From assembly GCF_963675165.1 (NCBI RefSeq), contig NC_087390.1, positions 5,259,250-5,323,249 of the forward strand: a DNA stretch of 64,000 bases, written 5' to 3'. Each line of letters starts with the position of its first letter. Position 1 is the stretch's first letter. The notes under the pieces are model-generated. The model was given only the letters and a program-made list of their open reading frames with translations. It was not told the origin of the DNA and made no database searches. The DNA comes from Halichondria panicea (lineage: Eukaryota > Porifera > Demospongiae > Suberitida > Halichondriidae). The translations under genes and the position numbers were made by a program. Below are positions 1 through 15,800 of the stretch, in pieces.

Positions 1-58
1 TTCATTGTCTTTTACCAGCTAAAATCACTGTACAAAATTGATCTATGCATGTACTTAC

Positions 59-3000
59 ACAAACTCTCAGGCACTGAGTTCCATCTTGTGTGCAGTTGAA
101 GTGTCCTCCACAATCAAGAACACAACTATGCGACTGCCAACAGATAATTATATCCAATACTTATTAATGATTGATCACTGTGTATACATAATCTCAACAT
201 ATGAAAACATTGGACATAATGGTTGCCAGAAAGTTAGTGATTCAGTAGCATTTGGCAGGAAGCAAATATTTATTACTCTTCTATTGAAAGGTATGCATGC
301 AAATCGCTCTATGTGTACAACCAGCAGCAGCATTGTGTTCTCATTCCGGTAATTAGCAGTTGATAAAGCAAAAAATTCAACCCAAGAGTGCACAGAAATC
401 AGTAATGCCCTTCAATCCAACCACAGGACAATGGGTGCATAACTGTAACTTAATAGCTTACACATAGTGAAGAGCATTGTGAGCTAGTTGTCTCCGGCAA
501 CAGACTATAATATTCTGTGCACCCTTCTCTGCACCCTTGGATCTGATGACAGAAAACAGTAAAACTCAATTAACACCTATCTTATAGTGACTACCGGATC
601 ATTGGGTCCCTGAGGCCTAATTGTGTGGGACACACTAAAGAGTACAGTCATAATACAGAGGAGGTGTTTATAATCATGATGGTATAATACTACGAAAATT
701 GAATGAACTAAAACGATATAGTAGCAGTATTACAATTATAGTGAACCATGTTGTATATGCATGTAAGGTGGTTGCTCACCTTTTGATACACAGTGCAATC
801 TTGCTCGATTACATCATCAGGAATCGCAGGCCACAATGGGTATGTGTTGTCCAGCTATAATTATAGAGAATCAATAGTCCATTCACGCAGACCATAATGC
901 AATGTGCATGCATGTCAATGTACGGTCATTGGAAACAGGCAATTGAGATATCACAGTGCTATTATGGCTTCTATTATGATTACAAAGTTTGTGTACGCAC
1001 AGTAAATTCAATTAGGAATTGATATGCCCACAGGCAATACAAAAGAGGTGGATGTGCCTAGACTATGCAGATACAATACCTTGTTAGCAACCAACGACTC
1101 TATTACTTAAGACACAACCATAAATAGTATAGGTAGTCCCATGGAATTGTACTAGTAAGTTGTATAAATTATCAAAGGCGTATCGCTCTTGAACATTCTT
1201 AGAGAAAGTCAAAGTGTACATGCAGATTACATGAGTTCGTAAGTCATTAAGAGTTACATGGGAGCATAGTTACATTTTAACACATAATTAACGATCGAAA
1301 CTCTACACCTCACATATTCAAAATAATACCTCCATAGAGACTCACTGATTATTACCTGTGGGATCCAATTATTAAAGCCCCGCAAAAATTTTAGCTATTT
1401 ACAATTCATACTAGATTCCAATCAGATCCTGGTGGTTCTGTGTTTACAAACAAACCAGGGTGATGGATCAAACCACAAAAGTGAAGCCAGGTTATTACAT
1501 ACCCCAGAACACCTACCCTTAAAACATTCCCTAATAGTTCGTAAACACCCATGGATTGATGTAAACATGTATTGTCTATACACTGTACATATTATGTGTT
1601 CACAGCGACTGCCATTTGCCAACATGCAACTCTGATAAGGCAACTAAATGATATACTCTGCTCCTTAATTGAAATTAAAGTGTACACATCGGATATATGG
1701 AATCTACAACTGACAGTATTACCGTTCACATCTAAATACTAAACATCGAATAAAGGATAATAATGATAATACCATTCAACTATAGTCAATAAGTGGCCGT
1801 GCATATTAATTGGCTAGAGGATGAATTTTGACCTGCAAACAAAATGTACAACATGGGAAAAACAACGTGTGAATTACTAGTGAACATTTTTCACCTCTGC
1901 TAATTGAAGCACTCATCTTGAGACTACAATTGTCACTATGAGTGCCTTTCCTTTACACTAGCAGTGAAACTTGTCGTTAATAATAGCCACAAACAATGGC
2001 AATTATTATTATACAGAGGAAGCAAAATTACCGTGTGGGTATAGATCTTTATTATCTTCACTACAATATACAAAGCGGAGAAAATAACATTTACATCCTC
2101 TAGCCAATCAATAATATTTACAACCATAATATAGCTTTCAAGGATTCCGTTACACAATGATAATATTATACACGTACCTTTAGTGTGATGTTCAGCTCTC
2201 TCAAGACCTGTACACACAAGTAATTAGAGTTGTATCATGAGCATACACTTACTACATGCAGTACACACAATGCAACGTATTGTCTATCGCAGACAATTCA
2301 TTAGATGCATTTGGCTCAGACCGTCTATTACTGTGGAACATTGAATAGTATATCATTGCACAGATAAATTATACTGAAATGTGTGTATACCTATAGTTAA
2401 TAATTTGCACCTAATCCCATGCATATGGTATGCAAGGTAGAAACTGTTGGCCATTTATAATGATTGTAGTTGTACTCAAGCTTGAGCATTTTATCTAACA
2501 GCTACAAACGTACTGAGGAGACTGCATGATAAAAAAGTTATAGGCACTATCACAAGAATGGGTGCGAAGGGAGGCAATAGTTCTGGAAAGATTGGATAGT
2601 TGTTAATTAGTGATCAAACAACAAGGTGCAAACTATAGCTCTAGCGCTAAACCAATTTTCAGTTCCGAATGTGTCATTGCGCTAACATTGTTGCTAATCT
2701 GCACCGATCCCATAATAGCCTATATCCCATCACTGCAAAGACATGCTCAATTAGATCCACACTTAATTAGCAGTAGACAAAGCTGAATAATTATACAGAA
2801 CGGAATTGCACAGCTCACCCTTTCTGTACAAGCCAGATGACATCGTATTTCAGCGACAGCGACACTCCTTAGTGTAAATTGAGGTGGTGGGCTGTACCGA
2901 GGAGCAAAGCATTCAGTTGTCTTCGTCTCTCCAGATCCTTCCCCACTACCAGAGCCTGAACCACCACTACCACTGGCACTGCTCTCTGTATCAAACAACC

Positions 3001-3085
3001 CAGGATCTGTCAGATTCTTAGCTCCAGCACAGAGGCTTTGCATTATCAGTAGAGCTATAGCTAGCAGCTGTAACTTCATGTCCAT
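59..3085 (-). CDS. Receptor-tyrosine-kinase-type ectodomain, 5' part (runs off left edge)
   Basis: I see four exons with matching splice sites, all joined in phase 0: 2819-3085, 780-854, 462-542 and 59-133. The first encodes a signal peptide (start chosen at 3085, MDMKLQLLAIALL..., because an upstream in-frame Met lacks a leader), a short Ser/Gly linker (SGSGGSGSGSGEGSG) and a Cys-rich stretch (ECFAPRY...CHLAC). Exons 2-4 match, exon by exon, the Cys modules of the complete receptor gene to the right: LWP/PWP...C; C-x3-C...C-x3-C; C-x3-CG-x2-x-C...C. The kinase part would lie beyond base 1. Known: sponges carry large tandem families of receptor tyrosine kinases. Inferred: this is a paralogue of the neighbour that lacks its mucin-like repeat. 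Whether it still encodes a kinase cannot be seen. Intron 1 is about 2 kb and I see no exon in it. Confidence 0.75.
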
Positions 3086-3160
3086 TTTTGTGCAGCACTC
3101 GCTTGTGCAAGCTTTATTATTAAGAAATGGCCCGAATAGCAGCTTGAGGCTTGAGCTCAA

Positions 3161-3876
3161 TGAACTCGTAGCTGCACTTTTATGTCAGTGTGGGCAGGAT
3201 GCCAATACCCACCTATAATTATTAGAGTTAGCTGAAGGTTCACATAATTATGTACACACCTAGTGCCTATAATAAAACATGCAGTAGATCTATCTATAGC
3301 AATAGCTGAAAATTAAGGCTTCACATTAATAAGCAACTTTAATTATTCCTAGCTTTGGCTAAAACAGTTTCTTCAAACAAAATGTTTTTGTTGTATAGAT
3401 CTACTGCATGATTGTACATGAATACAGCACGTGTCCGTTGATACATTACAATGAATTTGGCACGTCTTTGGTACTGAATTTTTGATCATGGTACGACAAA
3501 ACAATAAGAATGGAGATCAAAGTCGATTGTAGCTAGGAATTTAATTTACCAACTAACACTTGGCAACAACCAACATAATTACAATGCTGTTGACAACATA
3601 AATTACCAATATCACCGATCAGCGCCTGCATGACAATTGAATGGAACATATTCAACTGCACACCCTTCACAACTAGACTGACCGACTGTCGTTCAATCAA
3701 TTATCTCATGGCACGTTGATTTATACAAATAAACAATCAAACTTACTAGGGCGTGCCACCAACATAACACACGCGTAAATTCATCTACTGTAACACTAAA
3801 AAAAAAATGTTGTGACTTATGATCGTTCTATTCTATATAAGAGACATGAATATAATAGTTTGTTTAAGAACAAGGT
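3161..3876. other. Intergenic spacer between the two receptor genes
   Basis: About 0.7 kb, AT-rich, with no convincing ORF. It separates the 3' end of the complete receptor gene from the start of the next one on the same strand, so it should hold the terminator of one and the promoter of the other. I cannot place either signal with confidence. Confidence 0.5.
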
Positions 3877-6800
3877 TCAACCCAAATCCTCTGTAACAGT
3901 AATTGCGGGTACTCTGTTGCCATTATTTTCATCGAGAGATAGCTCTCTTCCGAAGAGTGGATTCAGAACTTCAATTCCAATATTGCCGTTTCCAGTATGT
4001 CCAACATTCACATACGCAGCAACACCATTTGCCGTGCCGTTGGAACTCTCACCGGCACTACTAGGCCTGCGATGACGACTGTTGCCATGATTACGCGTCC
4101 TATGAGTAATAGAATCTCCGGCACCAATCGAAACTTCGCCATTTTCAGAAGGCCTCGATACGAGCATACTAGTTGGTCTAACTTGTGCTAAAATTTCTTG
4201 AGCTTTCTTAGAAGGATTATCCACATACAGATTCCCCCCAATACGCTTTCTCTTATCTCTTACAACATCTCTGGATAGTAACATACTTGCCGAGCGTTGG
4301 GCCACATTGGGGTTAATGCGACTGGGTGAGGGGTCAAAGGAGGTTGGAGAGATACTACGGGGAGATCTTGGACCGGGTGAAGTTTGCCCTGAGCTCCTAC
4401 CGTGGTCGGATCCGGGCAAAACTGAGTGTGAGGTGGAGGCCATTTGTATGTACGTGCTCTGTCGATTTCCATTAGCATTAGGGGAGAGACGAATTTGATT
4501 TGGTGAGGTTAGGGTCATTCCCTCTGGGGCATTTTCTGGTTGGTAACACGGCCTGTCACTGTTGACAGGGAGGAAGTAAATGTACTCGGCGTTTGAACGA
4601 AGCATGTGATCAAACTTCGATTTCAATTCTGAGAAGGTAGGTCTCATGCTCGAATCTCCGTTCCAGCAGGCCAACATTATCGCATAGCTATTGGAAGAGT
4701 GATACATGGAGTAATTAAAACCAATTTATCCAGAATAAGAAGGAAACAAAACGTATACACAGAAAAATCGAAGGCATTACAGCGATGCAGGTACACATAT
4801 ATCTGTAGCTGCTACTGAGCTTCATGTGGATTAATTGCTGCTCTATAGATATAATACACTCTGTATATTATAATTATATAGCTCATAAATGCACTACCCC
4901 CTTCCATACACATAACACTGTCATTTAGGGGCCTCAGAGAACTTTTAACGACGGCACACATTTTCTTGATTACTAACTTACATTTCGGGAGAGCAGTTGT
5001 CTGGCTTCTCCATACGGTAGCCATTTTTCAGCAGCAAAATGAGGTCCTCGTTACTGATGGTGGGGTACGGGAACCCGCCTGTAGCAGTAACAGATAATTG
5101 GAACCATACATGTACCCAAAGTATAATTACGATGTGATAGACCTTCTTTAAAAAGGGGAAGTCTTTAATGGCATTTAGTATGCTAGGTGTATCCATGGTA
5201 ACTGGGTGTCTCCAGTATAATTATGTGGCATACATAGATACATTATACATAGATACATTGTAATGTGTGGATTCTCTAGCCAAAGCTTGGTTTGAGAGAT
5301 CTTAGTTTTCCATTGTTTCTATGCCCCACCATGTTTCCATAGCACCAGACAAACAAATTAAGCCTGTCTCATTACAATCACATGCACGCCTAACTACACA
5401 GCTGCAGGTACAAACAAACTCACCCATAGTTCCTATTTCCCACAGAGAGACGCCATACGACCACACATCTGAGGCACTGGTGAACTGACGAGTAAGAATA
5501 GACTCAAGGGCCATCCACTTCAACGGAACTCGCCCCCTGCTCTGCTGTACGTAAATCTCGTCCACTTCACGAGACATTCCAAAGTCGGTGATTTTGAGCA
5601 CCTTGCCCTCATCTACTAGGATGTTTCGACACGCTAGATCTCTGTGGACAATATCCAAGCTAGACAGGTACTCCTGCATGTGTGTGCATACATGTATAAA
5701 ATAAATGAATTTTGGTTTGGTCCACGCATATGAATGATGGTGTATTTGTATTGGGGCTCAAATGCATGCAAAGATAAATGCACACATGATAGTCTAAGAG
5801 CTAGTTGAGAGCTGCACAAATTTGCTCGGAAATTGTGCTGTTCTAAATTCAAGTTATGAGCTCAGAGCCAAGTTCGATAATGAAATCGGGCGCCAATAAA
5901 TTTTATATAGAGTCAAGCTCATGGTGAAACACACTTACCATTCCAGAAGCAATCTGATAGGAGAACTTAACGAGATCCACAGTCACAATACTGCCTAGCC
6001 TTATGTATGGGTTGTCATGGTCACCAACATCTTGTCCTGCATTCTTTGGCCAGATATAGATACATATCCGATAAAAAAATTGTACCACAGCCAATTCCTT
6101 TTTTGTTCATTCAAGCACCTCTGATTGCAATTTAACATAATTAGCATTGTGATGTAATGTACAGTGTGTAGGCAGGAGCTTGTACTGTTGAATGCATGGG
6201 CTGCCACAATTTCTTATTCATTGCTAGGGTGTAATTCACAAGAGAACAATACTGTACTATACTTGGTGATAGCTTATTGAATTAACGAAGTATTTTCATA
6301 TGAGGTAACATATAATTATTATAAGATGTTCTGTTTGACTAATCTACGAGCAATAAAGATAATAATTATAGCTATACCATTCCACAGATTATATAGGCAA
6401 TCACTACATAGATACTCAATGTACAAACATGCACTCAACATCTTAAGCGTATAATTAATTTATAGTCTTAAAATTCACTGATAATATTTACCCTTCTCAT
6501 GTCGGTCCTGAGATAGGAAAGTAGGTCTCCATACTCGACAAACTCTAAGATGAGAGAGAGAGGCTCTTGTAGAGTCACACACCCGACCATACCAATCACG
6601 TTGGGATTCTGGCCCTCAGAAATGGTCTTCATCATCTCTATCTCCGAGAGGAAGTCTTGTCTTTCGCTGCCCTGGGCTGAATCTGCAGTATTGAGAGGTA
6701 TTATAATTATACACAGAATAATAATACTCACTATGTACCTGCTACATAAAATGTCTGTACATGCCTAAAATCATTTCAATGCATGCAGTCATTATAAACT

Positions 6801-9800
6801 TATAATTATCGTATATAGAGATTTGAGATTCTATGAAGTACATGCATGCATGGTTACTGCAGATCTTATTGTTTAGAGCTTCTTAGTACTATACTTGCCC
6901 AGTCTTACATTGTATCTGTAATTGCATAACCGTATTAATCGCATTAGGTTGAAACTGTTGGCCAACAATCAGTTAGAATGTGCACTGTGCAGTCACATCA
7001 ACAAACAGAACAGGTAAATTTGAATTTGTTTGGTGGGAGAATATGCTAGGTGTATACGGACTGCACCCGTATTTTGCCATACCAAGACAAATTAAACCTA
7101 CTTATCCAATAGTTGAGTGTGAACGGACACTACAAACTATTAAAGTGGTAGACATACATCAAAATTGTGTGGAAAACCTACAATTTAGACTGCATTTCTT
7201 GAGGAATAATTCGTTTATTCTAGACAAAATGTAACTCTGTTCACATGCTCAGCACACAATTGACGTGGTAGTTGTTTAATATAGTTCTCCCAACTACAAT
7301 GTTGGATCCATAACTATTGTACGTACCTTTGAGCAACTTGATAGCCACAGGTACTGCAATAGCATTCCTCAAAGAAGGCTGCACTCTGGTACACCTTATC
7401 GGCCCCTTGACCACACCCTTGTACACTTCTCCGAAAGCACCCTCCCCTAAGGAGTCCTCTATGATAATCTCCGATGCTGATATTTCCCACTCGTCAATTT
7501 CAGGGAATTGGGGGTCAGTGGGTGTTTGAGTGAGCAGGTGGCGATGAGGGTCTCGACTAAACATGAGATCCATCCCAGACGGGTCGTGGAGCTGTGTGTG
7601 TGGTGTGTGTGTTTATACGTATGTATGTGTGTGCATGGAGTGATGTATTGACTAGGCGCGTGTGAATTACAATATTATAAAATTAAGCGAATGTAAGAAT
7701 GTATGCATGCGAACATTTAGTGCAACCTGCAGCATGTAGTAACGCATCATAGCAACAAGGAAAATTTCTTACATAAAAAGTGCCACCTTAAAAGTACTGA
7801 AGGGTTTACTGAAGACAAAACAGGTAACAACTATACAACTATATGACTGCCAGAGAGGAAATGATGTTGATTGTTGCTATACAAACAACGCCACAATTCT
7901 GTGATAAGAATCTACGCAGAAACACTTTGTTGGTTGTACCTAAACAAGGGAGTGGTTAACCAGCTTCCAATGATATTAACTAGAAGGTGTGACATGAGAA
8001 ATAATTATCTAGTGGAGTACATGCCAATGAAAACAAGACTACGTAATAATTAAATTATACAGGAACTATAATATGCAGTTGTTACAGGAAAAATACACAG
8101 CAGTGCGTGTTTAGGGTATACATATCAGCGTTAAAACTTCACGAAGACAATGCCACGTTTTTGGTTTTGAAACTTGCAGTAATCCAACCAGACTTTAGAC
8201 AGGCAATAATTTTATACACACATGCATCGGATGTGTGCATGTGAGAGTCGCTGTTAATAATAATATAACTCTGACATAATAACCCTGACATAATGTATTG
8301 CACTTGAGGGCTTGCAGAGACTATACATCTAGTCAGCAGAGCTGGGTGTGTACATGCATAAACTACCCCACATGAACACCTTGCAATATCATGAGATCTG
8401 TCGTCACACCAAAAATTAGCTGACTTAATTTCTCCTGAGACTTCAATTACCCAAAACAAGGAAGTTTATATAATCCAACTAACAAAGTTCAGAGGGGTTT
8501 GTGTAGATTCAAACGGATTATTAAATGTTATAGTGCACAAATTGAATTGGCATGACACAATATTTATTAAGTAACGCTTCCACCACAAATTTTATTCGAT
8601 GAGTATTGACGAGTGCATGTATGCATGAGTATGCCGGGTACTTACAATATTGAGCCTCCAGTTCCTTTTTCTCCTGCGCGCACAGTAGCAAAATAAGATG
8701 AATATGATGCAGGCACAAAGCACAACAATCACAGCAGCAAATACAGACACGCCAATCACGATCACAGCTGCAAGAAATTGACGGGTTTATTGTAGCACTG
8801 TTTGCAAACTGACCCTAAACCCACCCACGCATGCACCCATAATAATGGCACTGGAAACAGTGTACAGTGCATGGGAGTTCAGGTTCTCCTATAACGAAAA
8901 ACACACTATTTAAACTGGTATATATACATGCATGCATGCATGTATGAAGACACTGTGTGTACAGTCTTGTGTACATACATGCACGTACGTACTATCACAT
9001 AGATTACATTCCACTTACGATTGGTGGTGGGTTTTAAAGCTCCAGTAGAAGGCGTGTTTGGAGGGTCTGTTGTACTCTCCATGGTTGTAGGTGGGTCAGT
9101 GGGTGGGTCAGTAGTGGGTGGAGGGTCAGTGGGTAGAGGGTCTGTACAGGAGCCTGTATAATATCAGAGTATAGAATAAATGTATGGGTGCAATAGTACG
9201 TATCTACTCATGAATATACAGGTATACACAATGCATAATTTTTGCTGGAATTATACAAGTTCACAACTTTTTTCCACTCGCGTTGTATCACCTCTCAATG
9301 TGGGTGATTTTCTGTTAAGTGTTTTAATATACAGGCTCCTCCATGAGAAGCTGCTGGATGACTGACTTGAAAAGTCGTAATCACATAATTTATTGACTAG
9401 CCAAATTTTTGTTTTATATGTGGTGGCAAAAATTAATAACAAACTATGAAATTGAAAGAGCTCACTGTATAAGCTTCCACAAAGTCAGGTCATTTCTATA
9501 CTGAGAGTGATCGATTGCACTTCATGATTAATATCTCAATTACAATTGTAAGGGAGGACTATACGTATAGCTATAATTATGTGGGGGACCTGATTCTAAC
9601 AAATAAATAAACAATTAACGACAAAAGGCCTTGGAGATGGATAATCCAAACATCCTTCAAACGACCGATAGCCATTGCTGTCACCCCACCCTCCAACTTG
9701 TTAGTATTCAGATATTGAAAAGAAGCTATATACAAAAGTATAGTTTAATATTACTGTGCATGTGTTAATTAATAAAAGTCAAAAACGGTCATGGCTTATT

Positions 9801-12800
9801 CAGAGCGTGTGTGCAAGTTGCTAACTGCATTTCGTACAATCCCAACGACTAAACAGCTTCGATGCAACAGTGCTACTTCCTTGATGCACTTGTGTGAAGG
9901 CCTAACGCTAGCTCTGATAATTCTTTGATGTAGCCAAGGTACAAAGAAAAGGTGTGTTAACACTAACAAAGCAATAGACTCAACATTCATTGTGAAGAAC
10001 ATCAATTTCAATCTTGCAACTGCACACCTCCGAAACAACTATATTTGGAATACTATATTTGGAACAATAAGATATACTGAACACAGACTTGTGGGCGACA
10101 TTACAATCAATGTGTCTGCATTTTTGACAGAGCTTTGCTCTGCATGGCATTGCCCACTTAATAATATTGGTAGGACTGGCAATACTAAATTTAATTATGA
10201 CATGTACAATTAATTAAATGCTGTACGAACAGTTACAGGATTTGTATATAATTACTCGATATACTCTATCATGCAAATGAAGGTATTCAAACAACCCTGT
10301 AACTATGTTCACATAGGCAATAATTTTGACTTAAAGACCATATGAATTATAAGACAATTAATTGAACAACCCTTGTAGTTATTTGTTAAAAGAAGTTCAC
10401 TTATAAGCAATAATTGTGACCTATATAAACTTAAGGTGCAAAGACCATGTATGCATGTAAGCATTCGTACCTGGTACTCCAAGATAGATCAGAGAAGGCT
10501 CACTCCATTCCCCAAACACATAATCATTGCGAGGTCTGATCTGGAGAGCAATTAAGAGAGATCGAATGATTAATTGATCATGTGACTATGTTTAAATACG
10601 AGAACTAGTACTCAGTTTGTGCAAAAAAACACTCATCAAGAAATTGCAAGCACATTAATTAGTACAATAATATTTATGACTAGTCATTTTTGGGAGAATA
10701 AGAGGGCATGCATGCAGCCTCACCTGAATGGTCAGGCAGTAAGAATCACCATCTCTGAAAAAGTTGAACTCTTTCATTGCCGAAGTCATATCACCCTGGA
10801 AACATCGTATTGGCACATAGTTATGAACATTTATTCGTGCAGTAGTCTAAACATGTATTATGATGGTGGGTGGGTACAGGGCCTTATACGTATGTGTGCA
10901 TTACGTGAAATTGACACTAAACTATACTAAAGCAATCGGCAAAACCTAGGAAACCAGTTCAACTGCAGTTATACTGCAACACTCCGAGCACACACAGTAC
11001 TGAAAATTATAGTTATTGTATAATACAGATAATCAATTACTGCATAGGTTGAGGAAAAATCCTATTTGCACGGAAGGAGTTAGACCAAAATACTTACTGA
11101 GTAAGTACGTGTGATGAAAGATCATCCACACTGATATAATTATAGCTACTCACTTCAATATCATGCTCACAGAAAGACGCTCCACTGTTTGACACTGGTT
11201 CCTCGTTATCTAGGAGAGCTGTCTGACTCACACACGCCGTGTAAGTAGTCAGTACTCCATTGGGGAATAATGGCGGTGTCCAACTAAAGTTTAGCGATAT
11301 CTTATTAGTGCTGAGAAGATCATACGAGATAACTGTTACGTTCTGTGCTTGACTAGGGGGTGGGGAGGCAGTGTCCGTAGTACAGAAGAATTGACGGTTG
11401 GGGATAAAAGCAGAGAGGGTGTTAAAACGAACATTGGACTCGTTGAAATCGAAATACAGCTGCATTGGAGAGAATGTGCAATCTTAAAGATAGTATAATT
11501 TTATTCAGATTGATATACCAAAATATTGTAACTCACAGGTACACAGTCCAATTATACAGTTAAAGAGAAATAATTATCACTCTAGTAAGATAAAATTAAT
11601 GTTGGGTTATATACCCTCAATCTTGTCAGCCATAATTGTGTGACCACATGATTAAACGTAAGTGCACTCAATGATAGGAAAGGTATACGTGCTCTGTACC
11701 AAATTTCTGCATGCCAACACTGTATATCATTACACATACGTACTTTGAACCTGAAGACAAGACCAGAATCATTCCTAGGAGAGAAGAATGATCGCCCATT
11801 ATGAGGGAGGTAGTAATTAACGTCAGTGACATTAGGTCCCAGGTTCTGTGAGGGGGGATTAAGAGTATGGAATATAGGTGGTGTAACATGTCTGCACATA
11901 TACTACACGAAATCCGCTTTTATTCCTGAAAAACTGAAAATAGGTCAAATACTACATAGGGTACAAATCCCATGTAGCGCCCTTGAGGGAATATACAACT
12001 GCCCTCAGTAGTACAAATCCAATACACCCTTGATATCGATGGTATAACTATTACTTGTACGACTATAATTATGTACAATGTCATGTGCATGAATTATGGA
12101 CTCGATTAACTCACTGAGAGATCATAAACAGTGTTGGATAGTAAAGATTGAACGAAAATGTTGGAGTCTGCTGGTCTATATGTATCCACGGAGATGATGT
12201 ATTGAGTGATAGGGTTCTCAAAGGCTATGTAGAATGGTAGTGACCAAGTGAAGTTAAAGGAGAACTTGAACTCAGTCAAGTCCCAAATCTTGTTGCACTG
12301 TATGTCATCGATAAACTGCGGCATGCTGGGAACTGCATGTGTGTGTGTTGTGTGTGTAGGGGGAGGAGTGGGGGGAGGAAGGATTAGGGTTGGAGGGAGG
12401 CAGGCACAACTGTGAGCTTTTGTGCGATACAATTAGAAACGAGATATAATACTAGTGAAATCTGTTATAAGTGTAATCAAGAAATACTTACAAAACGCTG
12501 CATTGTGATTTTCAACTATGATTTCATTCTCATCCACACCGATAGCATGAACCTAAATATGGAGAAATAACTTGATCCATGAGTTGAACTATGCTATAAT
12601 TGAGCTCTCAAAATAGAACAAAATAAAATCCTGACAGTAGCGACCAATGGTAAGAATTTAGTAAAGACTGTACTCACAATAATGGTGTACACACATCCCA
12701 TTACCAACAGGTCCCCCGGCTCGTCGGCCATCACCCTCACAGAGGTGCTCTCCTGCACACAATAAAGGGGATAGCAGATAAAAAGACCCTCGAAACACAG

Positions 12801-15800
12801 AATTAAATACTTATCTAGACGAAGGACGTGATTCAGCTCACAAACAATTCCTAAGTAGAACATAATTATACGTAAACCCGGGGCACAAAACGACATTTTC
12901 AAATTCTATTGCACTCGATTGTGATTCGTGAAATGATGCTATAATTATAATTATTATAGCTGTCATGAATTATTCATTTGGCCAACACTTTTCATGCATT
13001 GGTTTCATAAGCTACTTTAATGCTAAATATAGCCCAAGTGATGTAGACAACAAATAGCAGAACTACTACGCACATTAAGAGCCAGTCTTCTGGTCCAAAC
13101 TCTTTCTCCACACTCGCTTCCCTGGTCGGGATTTTTGTACACATCCACCATATAGCCGTCCAAGTGGAGCTGACCTGACAGAAAAAAACCACGAATTGAA
13201 AAATAATGTGAAGGTTATTCGAACTTAGAACTTATAGGACCCATGCATGCATGCAAGAAATATCAAGATGTATATACTTCTAAAACTGAAACATTTGTAA
13301 AACACATATTTTTTTAGAATGTCAGCTGAGTACTATTACTCAGCATGCTCTTACTGGTTGGGTGTTGCCAAGAGATAGTCCATATCACATGACCAAAGTA
13401 GCCGACTCTTGTATCATCTTCCTCACTTACCACCCTGATGTTTGTGACTGGATTGGGCCTCCTCGTAGGGTCTGCAGGGGGAGTGTATACGAGACAGAGC
13501 TGGGGGGGGCATGAATCAATGGGATAGTAAGTTCAATTGCGGATAAAAAATCCAAGTTTTTAAATGCAAGAGGCTCAGCAGTGGGTCAAGTATTGTTGAA
13601 GCCAGGCCGTAAAACTTAAAAAACTTGAGGGATAGTAAGTTCAATTTCGGATAAAAAATCCCAGTTTTTAAACAAGAGGCCTAACAGTGGGTCAAGTATT
13701 GTAGCAGGCCGTAAAACTTGAAATGCATGATCTCTAACAGTAGGATAGCTCAGCCTCACAAAGGAAGTCATCAAGGTGATCAACCTGACGCACTATTGAG
13801 GTCATATGTAGTGAACAAGAGTCACAGCTGCATGGGGAGCATGAGTCAATGGAAGAGTATATATTAAGTAGGTGTTAGTTCCGTCAAAATGGACAGGACC
13901 ATGCAAGCATGGATCAGGTGGGTGTATCCACACAAGTTATGGTTGTTATGGTTAATGCTTGAAGTCTGTGATGAGCTGATAAGATGAAAGAGAGAGGCAT
14001 CTAACGGATCTAACAGAAGGATAGCGCCCAGACAGAAAGGATTTAACAGCTATGGTTCATACATCCTTGGACACACAATCCCATGTTGGTGTGATCAAAA
14101 ATGATCAACTTGACATACATGAAATATTTAAGGTCACTGTAATGACATGATTAGTGTACGTTATTATAGCGATTATTGAAAGATAAACATTCAATTTCCG
14201 TGATAGTTTACAAAATAGGAGACATACGTACATTTATACACTCCTCTAATCTAATCATAGGTGTACACTATATACGATAAGGATAGTTAGCGCTACACTA
14301 AACACCTCCGTACTCACCAAGCTGGTTTGTTCAAACACCTATATACACACGTATACAGTTTACACAACACTTACAGGCAGCGCAGCATGCATTCATATAG
14401 GTTAGCCATGCAGCACACAAACATTGGTTGGGTGTAGTCTCGCGGGCCGGTATAATTATTATCACTAATTCTCAATAATTCTCAAGGCTGTAACATGCAA
14501 TTTTAACAATTCATTATTGCTTCTTACAAGCTTTGTTTTAATTGCTTGAGCAAACACAAACTACACATGCACATGACGAACAACATGACGAACAACATGT
14601 ATTACTACTCTAGTGAAGTAAAGCAAGATTGAGAATCATGTAATGTATAATCTACATAATTATATCAGTGGCGTATAGGAAGGTGAGGGGCTCCAAGGGC
14701 TGGAGCCCCCCCATCTTCTATATAGGCTAGAGATGACTTATCAAGTTGCTCCATGTAGATAGCCGTACTTTTTTCATTCAAAACACTAGAGCCTCCCCCA
14801 TTGAGAAATTGCTTTCTATGCCACTGTATATACATACACTACAAACTAATGACCCAGTTATCAAGGCGGCTGCATGGTTTTTATTCCCCTGAGCAGACGT
14901 CTAGTTTGTGAAGCTTCTATTGCAATGTAATTTACATACCGCAACTACATGTACTGACCATCATGCCACCCATTCATATGATGTGTTCATATCCACAGTC
15001 ACATGTAAACGACAATCCATATCCGTAGCTCACACACACCCACTACCACCCACTATACACGTGTGCTATATTAACTAATACACGGCACACTCTTTTAAGC
15101 CTTTCAAAATAAACGATAAAAGGCTATTAGTAATTTATAACTGGGTAGTTACTTACATGCAGGCTTTGCGATATACATTGACATGCATGTGGTAGGATAC
15201 ATGCCTGCGTGTGTACTATAATTATGCTATGTACATATGTATCATCGTTACCTCCATAAATTTGTTGTATTCGAGTTGGTCCAGAGAAATCAGAGAGTCC
15301 GTTTACGCTGAGCACGGCAAATCTGACAGACACTTCTCTACAGGCAAAGTCCGCCAGGTCCAGGCTTAGTGTTGGGTCAACCTGATCAGAGTAGACACTT
15401 AATTATCTCCACAGTTATATACGTGTCACATATGGCATTTACAATTTAATTGAAGTGTGCACAAGAAAAAGCAATGGGAATTTCATGCAGTGTCAGAGTA
15501 AGTGTGTTGTTTTTGGGAAGAAAAAAAGCACACAATGACTACCTTTAAAGGAATTCTTATAAGTTACAGCCTCTTACTACCCAGCATCAAGCGTAGTTGG
15601 AGTTGAATGTTATGCCTATTTCAAATAGTAGGAATAATTGTACCCCGCTAGTAGTTGCAATAACACTGCATGCAGGTACATAAGCAGGCTCACCACCCAA
15701 TGGTAGGAATAGTTGCTTGTGGTGTGATCCAGGATCTCAAATAGGAACACAACGCCGGGTGTGGTCAGAGAGGGGGAGGAGGGCACAGACCCGGATATGT

